A DNA stretch of 15,714 bases from Candidatus Iainarchaeum sp. (GTDB taxonomy: Archaea; Iainarchaeota; Iainarchaeia; Iainarchaeales; JAXPJC01), in contig JAGVWD010000015.1 of assembly GCA_018304445.1 (NCBI GenBank), positions 1 to 15,714 of the forward strand, given 5' to 3'. This document shows, in pieces, positions 6,477 through 15,036 of the stretch. The position numbers and the translations under genes were made by a program. The notes under the pieces were generated by a model. That model made no database searches, was not told the origin of the DNA, and was given only the letters and a program-made list of their open reading frames with translations. The stretch's first letter is position 1. Every line of letters begins with the position of its first letter.

Positions 6477-7853
6477 TTAGAGTTTTAGTTCGCCTTTCCA
6501 ATGATTGCAGATTTTCTCTGTTTTTTCCGCTGCAATGCCAATATATTTTTCAGGATTTTCAATTATTTCTTTCTGCTGTTCTGTAAATTTTTTCAAATAA
6601 GATTGCAGTGATGCATCTTCCAATGCCAACTCATTCAATTTTTTTCCATTCTTGCCTGCATCAAGCGTAAGCTTTTTCACATGCTCATGCGCATCAGGAT
6701 GCCCGTAAAATGCAAGCAGGATGTATAAAGGCTCTGCAACAATCATTTCCTTGCTCTTGTTGAAATTCTCAATCATTCTGCTGGAATCAATTGCCAGTTT
6801 GCCGCATGTCCTGTTGAGCCTTTTCACTGCTTCATTCAAGCCTGCGATTATTTCCCCTGTGAAGCGCTGGGAAGCTGAATTTGTCAAATCGCGCTGATGT
6901 TCTGAAATCTGGTCCAAATAAACTGTAATTATGCGCGGCATAAATTGCTTATAAAGGCTTTTAACATTCTCAAAGTTGATCGGATTCCTTTTGTGGGGCA
7001 TTGTGCTGCTTCCCACTTGTTTTGCCTCAAAGGCTTCTCCGACTTCTGCAATCTCGCTCCTCTGCAGGTTGCGCATATCATCTGCAAGATTTGCCAAAAC
7101 CGAAAAGCAGGAAATAAGCGCATGAATTAAATCAGCAATTGGCTCAGGCTCTGCAATTTGAGTTGATGCTTCGGAAACTTTTAACTGTAGCTCATCCATT
7201 ATTTCTTTTTCAAATTGCAATGGGTCAGAAACAAGCAATGAGCTCGCATTGTAAGCTCCGACAGCGCCAGAGAATTTTCCTGCAAGCTCATTTGCAGAAT
7301 TTTCAATTGTTTTGATTCTCTTGCCAAGCCTGCTTACATAATAGCTTAGGGCAAAGCCGAATGTTATGGGCTCTGCATGCTGGCCATGGGTTCTGCCCAT
7401 CTGCAGGGAATTTTTATAGGCCAAAGCCAGTTCTATTAGGGTTTTTTCCAATGCATTGAGATTTGGAATTAGCACTTCTTTAACAGCATCTTTATAGCGG
7501 AGGGCATTTGCCGTATCAACAATATCATAGGAAGTAGCGCTGAAATGCGCATAGGGCTTTGCCTTTTCGCTTACCTTATTCCTTATGCAGTTTACTAGTG
7601 CTCTAATATCATGCTTTGTAATTGCCTCTTCAGCATAAACCTCCTGCGCATTTATTGTTTCCGCTGCCTTTGCAATTTCATCTGCAGTTTCTTTTGTGCA
7701 AATGCCCCTCTTTGCAAGAACCCTTGCAAGCGCTGCCTCAACCCTTGCTTCATAGCGCACTCTGGCATTTTCACTTAGGAATTCCTGCAGGGCTTTATCT
7801 GCATACCTGTAATCAAGCGGCGAAATCGCATCAAAGGAATCAATGTTTGGCAT
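6477..7853 (-). CDS. purB: Adenylosuccinate lyase
   Basis: The protein has 458 residues, typical of the archaeal and Bacillus-type enzyme (about 430-460). It cleaves SAICAR to AICAR plus fumarate (step 8 of IMP synthesis) and adenylosuccinate to AMP plus fumarate. Seen in the chain: SPLDYRYAD at the N-terminus, the conserved HFSATSYD block (103-110), GRTHGQHAEP with the catalytic His156 region (153-162), and the fumarase/aspartase superfamily signature GSSTMPHKRNP (281-291), which holds the flexible catalytic Ser loop. It is the last gene of the purM-purE-purC-purB operon, 4 bases after purC. It ends 9 bases from the convergent porB stop, leaving almost no room for separate terminators. Confidence 0.95.
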   Translation of the reverse strand: MPNIDSFDAISPLDYRYADKALQEFLSENARVRYEARVEAALARVLAKRGICTKETADEIAKAAETINAQEVYAEEAITKHDIRALVNCIRNKVSEKAKPYAHFSATSYDIVDTANALRYKDAVKEVLIPNLNALEKTLIELALAYKNSLQMGRTHGQHAEPITFGFALSYYVSRLGKRIKTIENSANELAGKFSGAVGAYNASSLLVSDPLQFEKEIMDELQLKVSEASTQIAEPEPIADLIHALISCFSVLANLADDMRNLQRSEIAEVGEAFEAKQVGSSTMPHKRNPINFENVKSLYKQFMPRIITVYLDQISEHQRDLTNSASQRFTGEIIAGLNEAVKRLNRTCGKLAIDSSRMIENFNKSKEMIVAEPLYILLAFYGHPDAHEHVKKLTLDAGKNGKKLNELALEDASLQSYLKKFTEQQKEIIENPEKYIGIAAEKTEKICNHWKGELKL

Positions 7854-7857
7854 ATAC

Positions 7858-8823
7858 TCACTTATTTAACCCATCAAGAAAATTTTTATAGGAATCTACA
7901 ACTTCCCCAATGCTTGGGGCATTCCAAATTCTTTCATTTATCCATGCTTCGCATACTGATTTGTACATGTTGCTGACAATTTCAATTAATTCCTTTGGCA
8001 ATTTTGGTGGCTTTGGCCATGTTTCTTTGGGCTTGCCGGATTCCTTTGCGGAAATCATCTCATTCGCCCAGGGCAGGGTTTTGTAATAATCGCGCAAAAC
8101 CTGCTTGCTTATGTGCATGTTATGAAACAGCATCCTGTCCTCATCAAGCGTGCCGAAAACATCAACAAGCATCAATTCTTTTTTGGGGGTAACTGCAAAT
8201 TCCACTTTTCCATCAGCGTGCTCCAATCCTATTTCTTCCGCTCTTCTATTCAAAAATTCATTTATTTTCAGTGCGGTTTGTTTTAGTTCGGCAAGCTGCT
8301 GCCCTGAAATTTTTGCCATTTCCCTGGCTTCTTCCCAGTTCAAGTATCTGTCGCCAAGCTCAAGCTTTGTGGAAACGTCCATTATTGGCTTTGCAAATTT
8401 CTCCCCAGGCTCCGGCACATGGTCCAATCCCAGGTCCTCAAATTTCAATTCTCCTTTTTCGAGGCGCTTGAAGACGCTGCTTCCTGCGGGAAGCGAATTC
8501 CTGTAGATTATTTCAAGCGGAACCAAATAGTTTGCTGTTTCAGCTGAAATTTCATTCTTTTGCGGATATAGGACCCTTACAAGATTTACTTCCATTTCAT
8601 TCCCTTTCAAAAGCCTTCTGAAGTGTGTTTTAATTCCAAGTTTTTCTAGCTCCTTAAAATTGTATGCTGCCGTCCTACAGAGCGCTTCGCCTTTTCCTGG
8701 AATTTCATCCGGCATTTTCCCATAATCAAATACGCTGTAATCATCTGTGAAATGGAAAATGCCAATTCCTGTCTCATTTTCCCTAGGTTCTTTCTCTACG
8801 GTCAAATCCTTTACTGAGCCCAT
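7858..8823 (-). CDS. purC: SAICAR synthetase (phosphoribosylaminoimidazole-succinocarboxamide synthase)
   Basis: The protein has 321 residues. It joins CAIR and aspartate with ATP to form SAICAR, step 7 of IMP synthesis. It is longer than the ~240-residue bacterial PurC and resembles the haloarchaeal-type enzyme: FHFTDDYSVFDYGKMPDEIP (23-42), with the SVFD motif, then LVPLEIIYRNSLPAGSSVFKR for the nucleotide-substrate region, and SKQVLRDYY in the C-terminal half. The ATG overlaps the purE stop as TAATG (1-base overlap) and purB follows after 4 bases, so translation is probably coupled through the operon. The long-form resemblance is from memory of the family and not from an alignment. Confidence 0.92.
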   Translation of the reverse strand: MGSVKDLTVEKEPRENETGIGIFHFTDDYSVFDYGKMPDEIPGKGEALCRTAAYNFKELEKLGIKTHFRRLLKGNEMEVNLVRVLYPQKNEISAETANYLVPLEIIYRNSLPAGSSVFKRLEKGELKFEDLGLDHVPEPGEKFAKPIMDVSTKLELGDRYLNWEEAREMAKISGQQLAELKQTALKINEFLNRRAEEIGLEHADGKVEFAVTPKKELMLVDVFGTLDEDRMLFHNMHISKQVLRDYYKTLPWANEMISAKESGKPKETWPKPPKLPKELIEIVSNMYKSVCEAWINERIWNAPSIGEVVDSYKNFLDGLNK

Positions 8824-9584
8824 TATTGCACCTCCATCCTCTTGCTTTCATTTGCATCAGCCTCAAGCACTTTCCTTTTTGCCTGCCCCCTGTAAGCGCT
8901 TAATGCATTGTCAAACCTTCCATCGCTGTTAAGGAGCTGTATTGCAGCTAATGCAGCATTTTTGCCGTTGTTGAGGCCGACCCAAAAGCCTTTGTTTGAG
9001 AATTGCAGGAGGTTCTGGGCATTTTCCGCGCTTGGAATGAAAATTGCAAGCGCATTGCCAGTTTCAACCGCAGAACTCAAATCACTTGCAGCAATGTAAA
9101 TTTTTTTTTCATCTTCTTTGTCCAGTTCATCTGCTTTTTTATAATTAATCCCAAATTCCTTCAGCAATGCCTCTGCCTTTTCATTGCTTCCAACAACTGC
9201 AATTGATTCAAATTTCCTCAGGGCTTTTGATATCTCGTTATAATTTGAGTTAATTCCCATGCCAAGGACAGGAATTCCTGGCGGCATTTGGTGTATTGAG
9301 AGCAGGGAATCAAGCCCATTGTAATTTGATGCAATCGGAATTCCAATAACCGGCTTTGTTGTAAGCGCTGCAATTGCCCCTGGAAGCGCGGCGCTCAGGC
9401 CCGCGCCTGCAACAATTGCCCTTGCATTTGTTGCTGCAATAATTTTTTCCAATTCTTTCGGGGTTCTGTGGGCGGAGCATATGCGCAGCTCAAATTTGAT
9501 GTTTTCTTGCCTTAGCGCTTCAGCTATCCCCTCATAGATTTTTGCATCCGAATCAGAGCCAAATACAAGCAAAATTTCCGCCAT
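8823..9584 (-). CDS. purE: PurE-type phosphoribosylaminoimidazole carboxylase/mutase with an extra C-terminal half
   Basis: The protein has 253 residues from the ATG at 9584; a TTG two codons upstream (9590) is less likely. Residues 2-111 form a full PurE core: GSDSD (9-13), SAHRTP (37-42), GAGLSAALPGAIAALTTKP (60-78) and GLDSLLSIHQMPPGIPV (90-106). These bind the imidazole ribotide and catalyse the carboxyl shift to CAIR. Where a normal PurE (about 160-170 residues) passes straight to its final Gly-Asn-Ala-Ala helix, this one has about 90 further residues (112-200) before that helix appears as GLNNGKNAALAAIQLL (203-218). The extra part, starting IAVVGSNEKAEALLKEFG, has the strand-helix rhythm of a second PurE domain without its active-site motifs. 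Whether it uses N5-CAIR (needing PurK) or AIR plus CO2 cannot be decided; no purK is in the window. It overlaps purC by 1 base. Confidence 0.92.
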   Translation of the reverse strand: MAEILLVFGSDSDAKIYEGIAEALRQENIKFELRICSAHRTPKELEKIIAATNARAIVAGAGLSAALPGAIAALTTKPVIGIPIASNYNGLDSLLSIHQMPPGIPVLGMGINSNYNEISKALRKFESIAVVGSNEKAEALLKEFGINYKKADELDKEDEKKIYIAASDLSSAVETGNALAIFIPSAENAQNLLQFSNKGFWVGLNNGKNAALAAIQLLNSDGRFDNALSAYRGQAKRKVLEADANESKRMEVQ

Positions 9585-9607
9585 ACCCAAAAAAACTCCC
9601 CTAAAGA

Positions 9608-9634
9608 ACTAACGAACAAAAAATTAAAAATGAA
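9608..9634 (-). promoter_or_regulatory. T-rich tract between purM and purE
   Basis: On the - strand the sequence after the purM stop reads TTCATTTTTAATTTTTTG, and the purE ATG follows about 25-40 bases later. An oligo-T tract can end transcription in archaea, and the same AT-rich block could also act as a TATA element for purE. The gap is 50 bases, against 1-4 bases elsewhere in the operon, so purE-purC-purB may be partly independent of purM. Both readings are inferred. Confidence 0.35.
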
Positions 9635-10666
9635 TCAGTTGATTTCAACACCCCTGTTCCCTTTTGCAATTCTTCCAATTTCAATTGCCTCTTCATTAAG
9701 CGCTTTTAACTTTTTGGCTATCTTTTCTTTCTCATGCTCGGCAACAATGAGCGCTAATCCTATTCCCATGTTGAATGTCCTAAACATGTCCCTCTCAGGA
9801 ACATTCCCAATCTGCTGTATTTTCCTGAAAACCGGCGCAATGGGAATCTTTGATTTTTCAATTTTTGCGCATAACCCTTCAGGTAGCAACCTTTCAATGT
9901 TGTCATAAAGCCCTCCGCCTGTTATGTGGGCAATCCCGTGCAGTTCGGCAATGCCCATCAATTCCTGAATCGTGCTGGAATAATTCCTGTGCGTTCTGAG
10001 AAGCTCCTCTCCCAAGGTGGAATTAAACTCATCAATTCTTTCATTTACGCCAATTTTTGCAATTTCAAAGAAAACCTTCCTTGCAAGCGAATAGCCATTT
10101 GTATGCAAGCCGTTGCTTTTCAATCCAATCAAGGCATCCCCGGAAGCGATTTTGCCGCCAGTGATTATTCTTTCTTTTTCCACAACTCCAACAATGCAGC
10201 CTGCAAGGTCTGTCTCGTTTTCCAAATAAACCCCGGGCATTTCTGCTGTTTCGCCCGCAACTAATGCAATATTGCTTTCCCTGCAGGCCTTTGCCATGCC
10301 GCTTATGATATGCTCCACTACTTCAGGGGAGAGTTTGCTTGATGCAATATAATCAAGAAAGAAAAGAGGTTTTGCCCCGCATGCCGAAATGTCATTGCAG
10401 GAGTGATTTACCAAATCAATCCCGATTGTATCCCATTTATTGCATAGTGCGGCAATCTTTGTTTTTGTGCCAACGCCATCAATGCTTGAAATCAGCACAG
10501 GAAACTTCATCTTTTTAATTTCTGTTGCGGAGAAGGCGCCGCCAAAAGCGCCTATATCAAGCAGTACATTCCTATTGAATGTGCTTCTGACATGCCCTGC
10601 CATGCGCTTAACCGCTTCATTGCCTGCATTGATATCAACGCCTGCATCCTTGTATGTGATTGCCAT
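9635..10666 (-). CDS. purM: AIR synthetase (phosphoribosylformylglycinamidine cyclo-ligase)
   Basis: The protein has 343 residues, the normal PurM length. It closes the imidazole ring of FGAM to AIR with ATP, step 5 of IMP synthesis. The N-terminus (YKDAGVDINAGNEAVKRM) and the ATP-site block SIDGVGTKTK (61-70) are classic. Further matches are GIDLVNHSCNDI, the PurM-type NDI motif, followed by the central LVAGETAEMPGVY and GLKSNGLHTNGYSLAR. It belongs to the same ATP-binding superfamily as PurL. It is the first gene of purM-purE-purC-purB and is transcribed divergently from purL. The ATG at 10666 has no Shine-Dalgarno sequence. Confidence 0.96.
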   Translation of the reverse strand: MAITYKDAGVDINAGNEAVKRMAGHVRSTFNRNVLLDIGAFGGAFSATEIKKMKFPVLISSIDGVGTKTKIAALCNKWDTIGIDLVNHSCNDISACGAKPLFFLDYIASSKLSPEVVEHIISGMAKACRESNIALVAGETAEMPGVYLENETDLAGCIVGVVEKERIITGGKIASGDALIGLKSNGLHTNGYSLARKVFFEIAKIGVNERIDEFNSTLGEELLRTHRNYSSTIQELMGIAELHGIAHITGGGLYDNIERLLPEGLCAKIEKSKIPIAPVFRKIQQIGNVPERDMFRTFNMGIGLALIVAEHEKEKIAKKLKALNEEAIEIGRIAKGNRGVEIN

Positions 10667-10736
10667 TTCTTATCGCAAGAAGAATTCATTACAATTCTAA
10701 TTAAAAAGATTTCACATTTCCAATCTATGGGTTTTG
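10667..10736. promoter_or_regulatory. Divergent promoter region of the two purine operons
   Basis: This is the 70-base gap between the purM and purL starts. CTAATTAAAAAGA at about 10698-10709 is the best TATA-like element for both directions, centred about 34 bases from the purL ATG and about 37 from the purM ATG, which predicts very short leaders. ATTC/GAAT repeats occur nearby (GAATTCATT at 10682-10690, AATTC at 10693-10697), but I see no clear operator. It is too short for a riboswitch. Confidence 0.45.
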
Positions 10737-13706
10737 ATGGGAGTTAACAGAATTGAGATTGCCTTAAGGCAGGGCTTCAGGGATGCGCTTGCGGAATCAA
10801 CAAAAAGACGCATGCATGAGGATTTGGGCCTGGAAGCAAAGACTCTAAGCACAATACAGGTTTTCACAACAGATGCTGAATTAAATGAAAATGAAATTAG
10901 AAAAATTGCGGATGCGTTTGCAGATCCGGTTATACAGGAATATAAAATAAATGCCCCTGCTGCAAATTCTGCATTTGATTTTGCCGCTGAAATCGGCTTC
11001 AGGCCTGGAGTAACTGACAATGTTGGAAGAACGGCAAGGGAAGCCATGGAATACATCGTTGGAAGAAAATTAACGCAGAATGAAGCGGTTTACACTTCAA
11101 CGCAGTATCTGTTCGGCGGCAGTCTCTCAAAAGAACAAATTGCGCAGGTTTGTTCAGGCCTGCTCTGCAATGAGCTGATTGAGCGCTGGGAGGTAAAAGG
11201 CAGGGAAGAGTTTGGAGAAAAGGGATTTGAAGCAAAAGTGCCTAAAGTCAAGGAGGATTATGCAGTGAATGTCAGGGAAATAAACCTTGACGTCAGCGAT
11301 GGGGAACTGATGAAAATTTCAAAGGAAGGCGTGCTTGCCCTGAATCTTGAGGAAATGAAGGCAATAAGGGATTATTTCAAAAACAAGGGAGTAATTGAAA
11401 AAAGAAAAAAGGTTGGTTTGAGCAGCAAGCCGACTGATGTTGAATTGGAGGCATTGGCGCAAACATGGAGCGAGCACTGCAAGCACAAAATATTCAATGC
11501 CAGGATAAGATATAATGAAGGGAATAGAATTGAGGAAATAGATTCGCTGTTCAAAATATATGTAAAATCCCCGACAGAGAAAATAAAGAAGGATGTTAAT
11601 TGGCTGCTGAGCATTTTTTCCGACAATGCAGGGGTAATAAGGTTCAACAAGGATTCCTGCATTGCAATGAAGGTTGAAACCCATAATTCCCCTTCAGCAT
11701 TGGACCCTTATGGCGGCGCAATTACCGGAATTGTGGGAGTGAATAGGGATCCCATGGGAACAGGAAAGGGCTGCAGGCTTATATTCAATACTGATGTTTT
11801 CTGCTTTGCAAATCCCTACTGGAAAGGGGACTTGCCCCCAAGGATGCTCCATCCGAAAAGGATTTTTGAGGGAGTGCGAAAAGGCGTTGAGCACGGGGGC
11901 AACAAAAGCGGCATTCCTACAGTTAATGGCACGCTTGTTTTCGATGACCGCTATAGGGGAAAGCCACTTGTTTATTGCGGCACAGGAGGAATTATGCCAT
12001 ATAAAATAAGGGGCAAGCCTTCCTGGAAAAAGGAAAGCAATCCGGGGGATTTGATTGTAATGTGCGGAGGCAGAATCGGAAAGGACGGAATCCATGGAGC
12101 AACATTCTCTTCAGAGGAGCTGCATGAAGGTTCTCCCGCCACAGCAGTTCAAATTGGCGATCCAATTACGCAGAAAAAGATGCATGATTGCTTGTTGGAA
12201 GCTCGCGACTTGGGATTGTACAATTGCATAACTGACAATGGCGCTGGCGGCTTAAGCAGTAGTGTTGGGGAAACTGCTGAATTCAGCAATGGCTGTGAAA
12301 TGCATTTGGAAGAAGCTCCGCTGAAATATGCAGGCCTGCAGCCCTGGGAAATTCTTCTTTCCGAGGCGCAGGAAAGAATGACCTTGGCTGTGCCGAAGAA
12401 GAATGAGAAATCTTTAAGGGAATTGTGCATCAAACACGGAGTTGAAATGACTGTTCTTGGCACATATAAAAATACAGGAAACTTCCATGTGCTTTATGAT
12501 GGAAAAACTGTTGCCTATATTGATATGGATTTTATGCACAAGGGCCTGCCAAGAATGCATTTAGAAGCAGAATGGGAAAAACTAATTCATGAAGAGCCTG
12601 ATTTTGCAGAGCCAGCTGATTTAGCCGCTGAACTTAAGTCATTGCTCTCTTCGCTCAATGTCTGCTCAAAGGAATATGTTGTAAGGCAGTACGATCACGA
12701 AGTGCAGGGAAGCAGCATTGTAAAGCCGCTTACCGGAGCTAAAAACGATGGCCCAAGCGATGCTGCTGTGTTAAAGCCTATTTATAATTCCTGGGAAGGC
12801 CTTGTAATTTCAAATGGCATAAACCCGAAAATCAGCGATATTGACACTTACGACATGGCAGCAAATGCAATTGATGAAGCGCTTAGGAATGCTGTTGCTG
12901 TTGGTGCAAATCCTGAAAGAATTGCGCTGCTTGACAATTTCTGCTGGTGCGACCCCATTTATGACAGGGAAAAAACGCCTGACGGGAAATACAAGCTTGC
13001 GCAGCTTGTAAGGGCGTGCAAGGCATTGCGCGATTATTGCATTGCATTCAAAACGCCTTGCATCTCCGGCAAGGATTCAATGAAAAATGACTATAAAATC
13101 GGCAATACAAAAATAAGCATTCCTCCAACGCTGCTTATTTCTGCATTGGGAAAAATGGATGATGTTAGAAAGGCTGTTACAATGGACGCAAAGAATGTCG
13201 GAGATATTGTGTATATCCTTGGGGAAACAAAAAATGAATTGGGCGCCTCGGAATACCTTGCCTTGAAGGGATGCATAGGCAATACTGCGCCAAAGGTAAA
13301 TGCAAAAACCGCACTTAAACTCTATAAGTCGCTGTACAAGGCAATCAGTGCAGGCTTGGTCGCAAGCTGCCATGACATTTCAAACGGCGGCATTGCTGTT
13401 TGCGCTGCAGAAGCGGCATTTGCAGGCATGCTTGGAATGCAAATTGATGCAAGGAAAATCCCCTCTGATGGAATCAAAAGAGATGATTACTTGCTGTTTT
13501 CCGAAAGCGCCTCGCGCTTTATTGTAACAATTGCTGAGCAAAAGAAAAATAAATTTGAAAAAATTATGAAAGGGAATGTTTTTGCTGAAATTGGGATTGT
13601 AACAAAGGGGCCTAAATTTGCTGTAATTGGACTGGATGGAAAGGAAGCTATAAATGCAGGCATAAATGAATTAAAGCAGGCATGGAAAAAAACATTGGAC
13701 TGGTGA
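10737..13706 (+). CDS. purL: FGAM synthase, synthetase subunit with fused PurS-like domain
   Basis: The protein has 989 residues from the ATG at 10737; a TTG one codon earlier is possible. With PurQ it converts FGAR, glutamine and ATP to FGAM, step 4 of IMP synthesis. Domains: residues 1 to ~150 hold two PurS-like halves, each a strand with a helix (IEIALRQGFRDALAES and, from about 85, IGFRPGVTDNVGRTAREA). A linker domain follows at about 180-240. Then comes TWSEHCKHK (243-251) with the conserved His, ETHNSPSALDPYGGAITGIVGV for the first ATP-binding half, GGRIGKDGIHGATFSS and DNGAGGLSSSVGE, and a second AIRS-like repeat from about residue 620 to the end. There is no C-terminal glutaminase; it is supplied by PurQ 4 bases downstream. 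Length and fusion differ from the small bacterial and archaeal PurL (about 720 residues with a free PurS). Confidence 0.95.
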   Translation: MGVNRIEIALRQGFRDALAESTKRRMHEDLGLEAKTLSTIQVFTTDAELNENEIRKIADAFADPVIQEYKINAPAANSAFDFAAEIGFRPGVTDNVGRTAREAMEYIVGRKLTQNEAVYTSTQYLFGGSLSKEQIAQVCSGLLCNELIERWEVKGREEFGEKGFEAKVPKVKEDYAVNVREINLDVSDGELMKISKEGVLALNLEEMKAIRDYFKNKGVIEKRKKVGLSSKPTDVELEALAQTWSEHCKHKIFNARIRYNEGNRIEEIDSLFKIYVKSPTEKIKKDVNWLLSIFSDNAGVIRFNKDSCIAMKVETHNSPSALDPYGGAITGIVGVNRDPMGTGKGCRLIFNTDVFCFANPYWKGDLPPRMLHPKRIFEGVRKGVEHGGNKSGIPTVNGTLVFDDRYRGKPLVYCGTGGIMPYKIRGKPSWKKESNPGDLIVMCGGRIGKDGIHGATFSSEELHEGSPATAVQIGDPITQKKMHDCLLEARDLGLYNCITDNGAGGLSSSVGETAEFSNGCEMHLEEAPLKYAGLQPWEILLSEAQERMTLAVPKKNEKSLRELCIKHGVEMTVLGTYKNTGNFHVLYDGKTVAYIDMDFMHKGLPRMHLEAEWEKLIHEEPDFAEPADLAAELKSLLSSLNVCSKEYVVRQYDHEVQGSSIVKPLTGAKNDGPSDAAVLKPIYNSWEGLVISNGINPKISDIDTYDMAANAIDEALRNAVAVGANPERIALLDNFCWCDPIYDREKTPDGKYKLAQLVRACKALRDYCIAFKTPCISGKDSMKNDYKIGNTKISIPPTLLISALGKMDDVRKAVTMDAKNVGDIVYILGETKNELGASEYLALKGCIGNTAPKVNAKTALKLYKSLYKAISAGLVASCHDISNGGIAVCAAEAAFAGMLGMQIDARKIPSDGIKRDDYLLFSESASRFIVTIAEQKKNKFEKIMKGNVFAEIGIVTKGPKFAVIGLDGKEAINAGINELKQAWKKTLDW

Positions 13707-13710
13707 ACGG

Positions 13711-14550
13711 ATGAAAAAACCAAGCGCATTAGTGCTTACAGGCTATGGAATCAACTGCGATTATGAAACAGAATTTGCTCTGGGAAATGCCGGCTTTGAA
13801 CCAAAGCGCATCCATATAAACGACATTATTTCAGGAAGGGAAGATTTGGATGACTATCACTTGCTCTCCTTCCCGGGGGGCTTCAGCTATGGGGATGATC
13901 TGGGAGCGGGAAAGGCGCTTGCAAATAAAATCCAGAATGCAAAAATTGCAGATAAGAAATTCAACCAGCTTCTGCAGAAATTCATTGATTCTGGAAAGCT
14001 TATAATCGGGATATGCAACGGCTTTCAGATTATGGTAAAACTTGGGCTGCTGCCTGCATTTGGGGAGAAATATTTTGTGCAGGATGTTACGCTTACATTC
14101 AATGATTCCGGCAGATTTGAGGATAGATGGATTAACTTGAAAGCAAATCCTGGAAGCAAATGCATTTTTACCAGGGGAATTGATAAAATTGATTTGCCGA
14201 TTAGGCATGGTGAGGGGAAATTCATTGTTAGGGATGCAATTACATTGCAGCAGCTGAAGGAAAATTCGCAAATAGTCCTGCAGTATGCTGATGAAAATTG
14301 TGTTCCAACAATGTCATATCCGCAAAACCCGAACGGCTCAATTGAAGGCATTGCCGGGATATGCAATGCCTCTGGGCGTGTATTTGGCTTGATGCCGCAT
14401 CCTGAAGCGCACACTTTCTTCTTCAATCATCCGAACTGGACAAGAATCAGGGAGCAGCATCAAAGGCAAGGCTTGAAAATCCCTGAAGAAGGCGCAGGCC
14501 TGAAGGTATTTAAAAACGCCTTTGGGTATGCGGTTGAAAATCTAGTATGA
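13711..14550 (+). CDS. purQ: FGAM synthase, glutaminase subunit
   Basis: The protein has 279 residues, longer than the ~225 of Bacillus-type PurQ. It is a class I glutamine amidotransferase that releases ammonia from glutamine and channels it to PurL. The nucleophile is Cys102 in GICNGFQ, and the other triad members are His230 and Glu232 in MPHPEAH. SFPGGFSYGDDLGAGKALA (53-71) is the family's oxyanion-loop and helix block. The final ~40 residues with FFNHPNW, after the triad, are a C-terminal extension like that of the glutaminase domain in large fused FGAM synthases. This fits the large-type PurL partner next door. GGTGA at 13702-13706 precedes the ATG, overlapping the purL stop. The gene ends 5 bases from the convergent deaminase gene. 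Confidence 0.96.
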   Translation: MKKPSALVLTGYGINCDYETEFALGNAGFEPKRIHINDIISGREDLDDYHLLSFPGGFSYGDDLGAGKALANKIQNAKIADKKFNQLLQKFIDSGKLIIGICNGFQIMVKLGLLPAFGEKYFVQDVTLTFNDSGRFEDRWINLKANPGSKCIFTRGIDKIDLPIRHGEGKFIVRDAITLQQLKENSQIVLQYADENCVPTMSYPQNPNGSIEGIAGICNASGRVFGLMPHPEAHTFFFNHPNWTRIREQHQRQGLKIPEEGAGLKVFKNAFGYAVENLV

Positions 14551-14555
14551 AAAAA

Positions 14556-15020
14556 TTATTTGCTGAATTTCCTCACTTTCACTGCGCTTTCTGAAAGCAA
14601 TTCGCTTGAAAGCTCATCAATTTCCTCATTTTCATAGACCATTTCCCTGATGCCCGCATTTATCAGCTGCTTTGCGCATATTATGCAGGGAAAGTGCGTT
14701 GTGTAAAGTGTTGTGTTTTCAGTTGCAATTCCTGAGTATGCGGCCTGCACAATCGCATTCTGCTCCGCGTGCACTGCCCTGCAGTACTCAAGCCGCTCGC
14801 CTGATTTCAGGCCCTTGCGCTCACGGATGCAATAACCGCGCTCCAGGCAGTCTTCAAGCCCTTTGGGGGCGCCATTATAACCTGTGGAAATTATTTGCCT
14901 GTTCTTAACGAGCACTGCGCCCACTTTCTTCTCCCTGAAGCATGTGGCGCGCTCGCTTGCCACCCTTGCGACCTTCATAAAATACTCATCCCAAGAAATG
15001 CGCTTTTGCGTTTTCTGCAT
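14556..15020 (-). CDS. Deoxycytidylate (dCMP) deaminase family protein
   Basis: The protein has 154 residues from the ATG at 15020; a GTG at 15029 would add three residues (Val-Arg). The zinc site is complete: His84-Ala-Glu86 in HAEQNAI and Cys112 and Cys115 in PCIICAK. The N-terminal part SWDEYFMKVARVASERATC and GYNGAPKGLEDC, and the Cys-rich loop between them and the zinc site (Cys58, Cys64, Cys80), are typical of the dCMP deaminase branch rather than cytidine or tRNA deaminases. The enzyme turns dCMP into dUMP, the thymidylate precursor. It lies 16 bases downstream of purD on the same strand, so a nucleotide-synthesis operon is likely, and it converges on purQ. Confidence 0.9.
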   Translation of the reverse strand: MQKTQKRISWDEYFMKVARVASERATCFREKKVGAVLVKNRQIISTGYNGAPKGLEDCLERGYCIRERKGLKSGERLEYCRAVHAEQNAIVQAAYSGIATENTTLYTTHFPCIICAKQLINAGIREMVYENEEIDELSSELLSESAVKVRKFSK

Positions 15021-15036
15021 TCTGACCACACATAAA

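Noticed and set aside
10667..10736. A purine riboswitch between purM and purL
   Set aside because: The gap is only 70 bases, is shared by two promoters predicting very short leaders, and shows no paired structure or known purine-aptamer core.
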